Shown here in pieces: positions 62,246 through 64,000 of a DNA stretch of 64,000 bases. The DNA lies in assembly GCA_003514385.1 (NCBI GenBank), contig DOQR01000004.1, forward strand, positions 111,239 through 175,238. The letters run 5' to 3'. The notes under the pieces were generated by a model. It was not told where the DNA came from. It did not search any database and saw only the letters and a program-made list of their open reading frames with translations. Both the position numbers and the translations under genes were made by a program. Origin of the DNA: Oscillospiraceae bacterium (GTDB lineage Bacteria > Bacillota > Clostridia > Oscillospirales > Acutalibacteraceae). The first letter of the stretch is position 1. Each line of letters begins with the position of its first letter.

Positions 62246-63530
62246 ATGAAATTTTTCAAAAAGGTCGAAAGTGCGATACATTCCCGCGCTTTCGCCTACA
62301 CGAGCTTTGTGCTCAGCGTCTGCGCCGCAGTGTTTTTGAGCAGTGCGACATGGACATACGGCTGGATAGTAGATCTCTATCCCTCGGGGACAAATTCGTT
62401 CCAACTCTTCTCGGCATAATATGCGCGTGCGCGGCTTTGACGCAGTGACCACGGACCGCATAAGGCTCTCGATAGACAAATTCCGCGACGACGCCGTGCC
62501 GGCAAACATAAAATCGCTCAAGCTTTACAATGAACCAAAGCGCAATGCAGAGGGATTTGAAGTATCGGCTTATCAGCGGCTCGACGGAGATGTTCCGACG
62601 GAGATACTCGCCAAGGGCGACGAATATGTCAGAAACTATGCGAAGTTCTATGATGTGTACAGCACGGTTATCGTCTTTGCCGCCGTTCACTGAGACGAAA
62701 ACAGCAATATGAACTTTGGCGAGATGGGCGAAGAGAAGTTTGCGCAGAAACTGACCGCGCTCAAAGAAATAATCGCCAAGCGTCAGAATCAGAGCCACCG
62801 CGTGAAACTCATAGTAACCGCACTTGCCGACGGCGCATGGGGCGACGGTCACAATGGAGTCAATGTCTATATGGCATCCCACTGGGAAAAGGTCGTCGAT
62901 CAAATAACCGCGCTCGTGAAAAAATATGACTTTGACGGCGTGGATATCGACTGGGAATATCCCGCAAGCGCAGACGACCGGAAAGTATATGACAGCTTCA
63001 TACAGAAGCTCCACCGCGACCTGAAAGCATATAAAGAGGACTCGATAATATCAAGCGCGCTTTCTTCCGGTGCGCTCGGGCTTTCAAAGGAGACTTTTGA
63101 CTGCCTCGATCAGGTTCAGTTCATGGCGTATGACGGAAACGACGAGGACGGATATCAGAGTTCCCTCCAGCAAGCCGAAGAGGGACTGCGCGACTTCGAG
63201 AAAAACGGCGCGGATATCAGCAAAATAAACATCGGAATCGCCATTTACGGCAGACCGATAAGCGACGCACCTTACTGGGCATCGTGGCGCACGCTCGAAA
63301 GCGCGAACTACTGGGACAGCAAGTATTACAACGTCCCCGACGCCGGTCAGATATATGACGGCACATTCTGCTCCCCTGCTCTCGCAGACGACAAGACGGC
63401 ATATGCTCTGCTCAGCGGAGCGGGCGGAGTTATGGTCTTCCGTGTGGGCTGCGACAGGCTGATGGATGACCAGAACTCAGTCACCGGCGGCATTGAAGAT
63501 ACACTTAACAGATATGTAACAGGTTGGTAA
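62246..63530 (+). pseudogene. Decayed GH18 glycosidase (chitinase/spore-hydrolase-like) gene
   Basis: The ATG at 62246 opens 57 residues with a hydrophobic N-terminal segment, then stops at 62417-62419. The reading passes to another frame, from 62421 on, which runs to VIVFAAVH and meets a TGA at 62691-62693 where TGG (Trp) is expected (H-W-D-E-N). In the same frame the GH18 domain continues to 63530 with the catalytic FDGVDIDWEYP (DxxDxDxE), VQFMAYDG and GIAIYGRP. A third frame shows LGDKFVPTLLGIICACA around 62365-62430. So there are at least one frameshift and one nonsense change. The fragment 62709-63530 might still be translated from ATG 62709. Confidence 0.8.
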
Positions 63531-63534
63531 AACC

Positions 63535-63570
63535 AAAAGCAGGCGGGAAAAATTCTCGCCTGCTTTTAAT
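63535..63570 (+). terminator. Terminator after the GH18 pseudogene
   Basis: AAAAGCAGGCGGGAA (63535-63549) pairs with TTCTCGCCTGCTTTT (63553-63567), one G-T pair. Confidence 0.85.
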
Positions 63571-63580
63571 ATACGCAACA

Positions 63581-63623
63581 AGCAGAGGACTGCCACCGCT
63601 TTCACGGTGACAGTCCAACTGCT
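63581..63623. repeat. Long imperfect hairpin without T tail
   Basis: AGCAG...GGACTG-C-CACCG (63581-63598) pairs with CGGTG-A-CAGTCC...CTGCT (63605-63623). There is no T run, so it is not a standard terminator for the plus strand. It lies downstream of the minus-strand CDS and may be a processed 3' structure. Confidence 0.45.
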
Positions 63624-63665
63624 AAGAGATATGAGAACAGAGGTATTCAAAATTAGTGATATCGT

Positions 63666-64000
63666 TCAGGCGAGGCTGAAATCGAATTTCATCGCAAGAG
63701 TCACGAAGAGCTTTTGCATCACGCCGTCTGCGATACTGCGCATATCAAGTGAATCGACATAGTCAACAACCTGATTCTGCTTATCTTTCGGAATATCGAA
63801 TGAGTTGAGAGTCATTCTGAGAAGTTTTTCGAGCTTTTTTTCGAGCGTAAAATACTTGTCGCACGGGCGAGCCATATAGGCGCGCATTATACCGGCATTA
63901 CCGATATCCGACTCGTAGAAATCACTCTCCGAATATTGCGGCATTATACCGCCGAATAATTTATAAAGCTCGGAAGATGTCTTTTGGCATATGTATTCGT
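63666..64000 (-). CDS. Unknown protein, 5' end beyond the window
   Basis: The frame is open from the window edge to a stop at 63666, giving at least 110 residues; an internal Met at 63944 is probably not the start. The visible part is helical and acidic (YSESDFYESDIGNAG, LEKKLEKLLRMTLNSF, VVDYVDSLDMRSIADG) and has no membrane segment. I do not recognise a family. Confidence 0.55.
   Translation of the reverse strand, partial: EYICQKTSSELYKLFGGIMPQYSESDFYESDIGNAGIMRAYMARPCDKYFTLEKKLEKLLRMTLNSFDIPKDKQNQVVDYVDSLDMRSIADGVMQKLFVTLAMKFDFSLA

Noticed and set aside
62691..62693. TGA read as tryptophan (altered genetic code)
   Set aside because: TGA serves as a plain stop in other genes here, and the same gene also has a frameshift, so decay or error explains it better.
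1..64000. CRISPR arrays, rRNA or tRNA genes
   Set aside because: Reading both strands by eye I found no regularly spaced repeats, no rRNA-like stretch and no cloverleaf with the TTCGANNC loop; a covariance-model scan would settle this for tRNAs.

Overview
The window is a stretch of bacterial chromosome of medium GC content from an endospore-forming member of the Clostridia. The evidence is a spoIIGA-sigE-ylmC/ymxH sporulation cluster, spoIIM, a DnaD/DnaI-type replication pair, a tyrosyl-tRNA T-box leader and a FemAB protein. The anaerobic indolepyruvate:ferredoxin oxidoreductase and an EFR1-type flavodoxin/ferredoxin fit this too. The style (DUF4091, GH18, YfhO, FGGY and PfkB kinases, GPH and SSS transporters) resembles gut Oscillospirales-like genomes, but the genus cannot be named from sequence alone. 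I see no rRNA, tRNA or CRISPR array.

Layout. 0-2 kb: minus-strand pair of a truncated exported protein and a ceramidase-like enzyme. 2.2-7.8 kb: dnaD-like, dnaI/dnaC-like ATPase, tex and a MATE exporter. 7.9-11.2 kb: rfbB, then a TetR regulator coupled to a class III aminotransferase. 11.2-18.4 kb: radC-uvrB-uvrA-DUF4091. 18.5-25.9 kb: sugar transporter, membrane-anchored phosphoesterase, a minus-strand acyltransferase/PfkB kinase/phosphodiesterase operon and an FGGY kinase. 26-28 kb: spoIIGA-sigE-ylmC behind a promoter with an unusually long spacer, like the Spo0A-dependent spoIIG promoter of Bacillus. 28-35 kb: SSS symporter and the paaK-iorA-iorB-paaK-ACT operon for aryl-pyruvate/aryl-acetate metabolism. 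35-37.7 kb: GNAT, spoIIM and a Xer recombinase.

37.75-40.66 kb is the most interesting part. A roughly 2.9 kb mobile element sits between tatD and xer in what looks like a former metG-tatD-xer run. It encodes an HUH rolling-circle initiator overlapping a very small tyrosine recombinase, plus an unknown 108-residue protein. It also holds a long non-coding, stem-loop-rich stretch with a strong promoter and a terminator that bracket a candidate RNA of about 140 nt. It is flanked by a 16 bp direct repeat. The left copy lies inside a perfect palindrome with 13 bp arms and a 6 bp spacer, the geometry of a Xer/dif-type crossover site, about 50 bp from the xer start codon.

40.7-51.3 kb is minus strand: tatD, metG, a TIGR04086-like membrane protein, yajC, a phosphopantetheinyl transferase, an HlyD/MacA-like adaptor, trkH, trkA and tyrS behind a T-box with a UAC specifier. 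51.4-64 kb: FemAB, YfhO, a second membrane-anchored phosphoesterase, EFR1 ferredoxin, an acyltransferase, a ribbon-helix-helix protein in operon with clpB, a decayed GH18 gene and a truncated unknown CDS at the edge.
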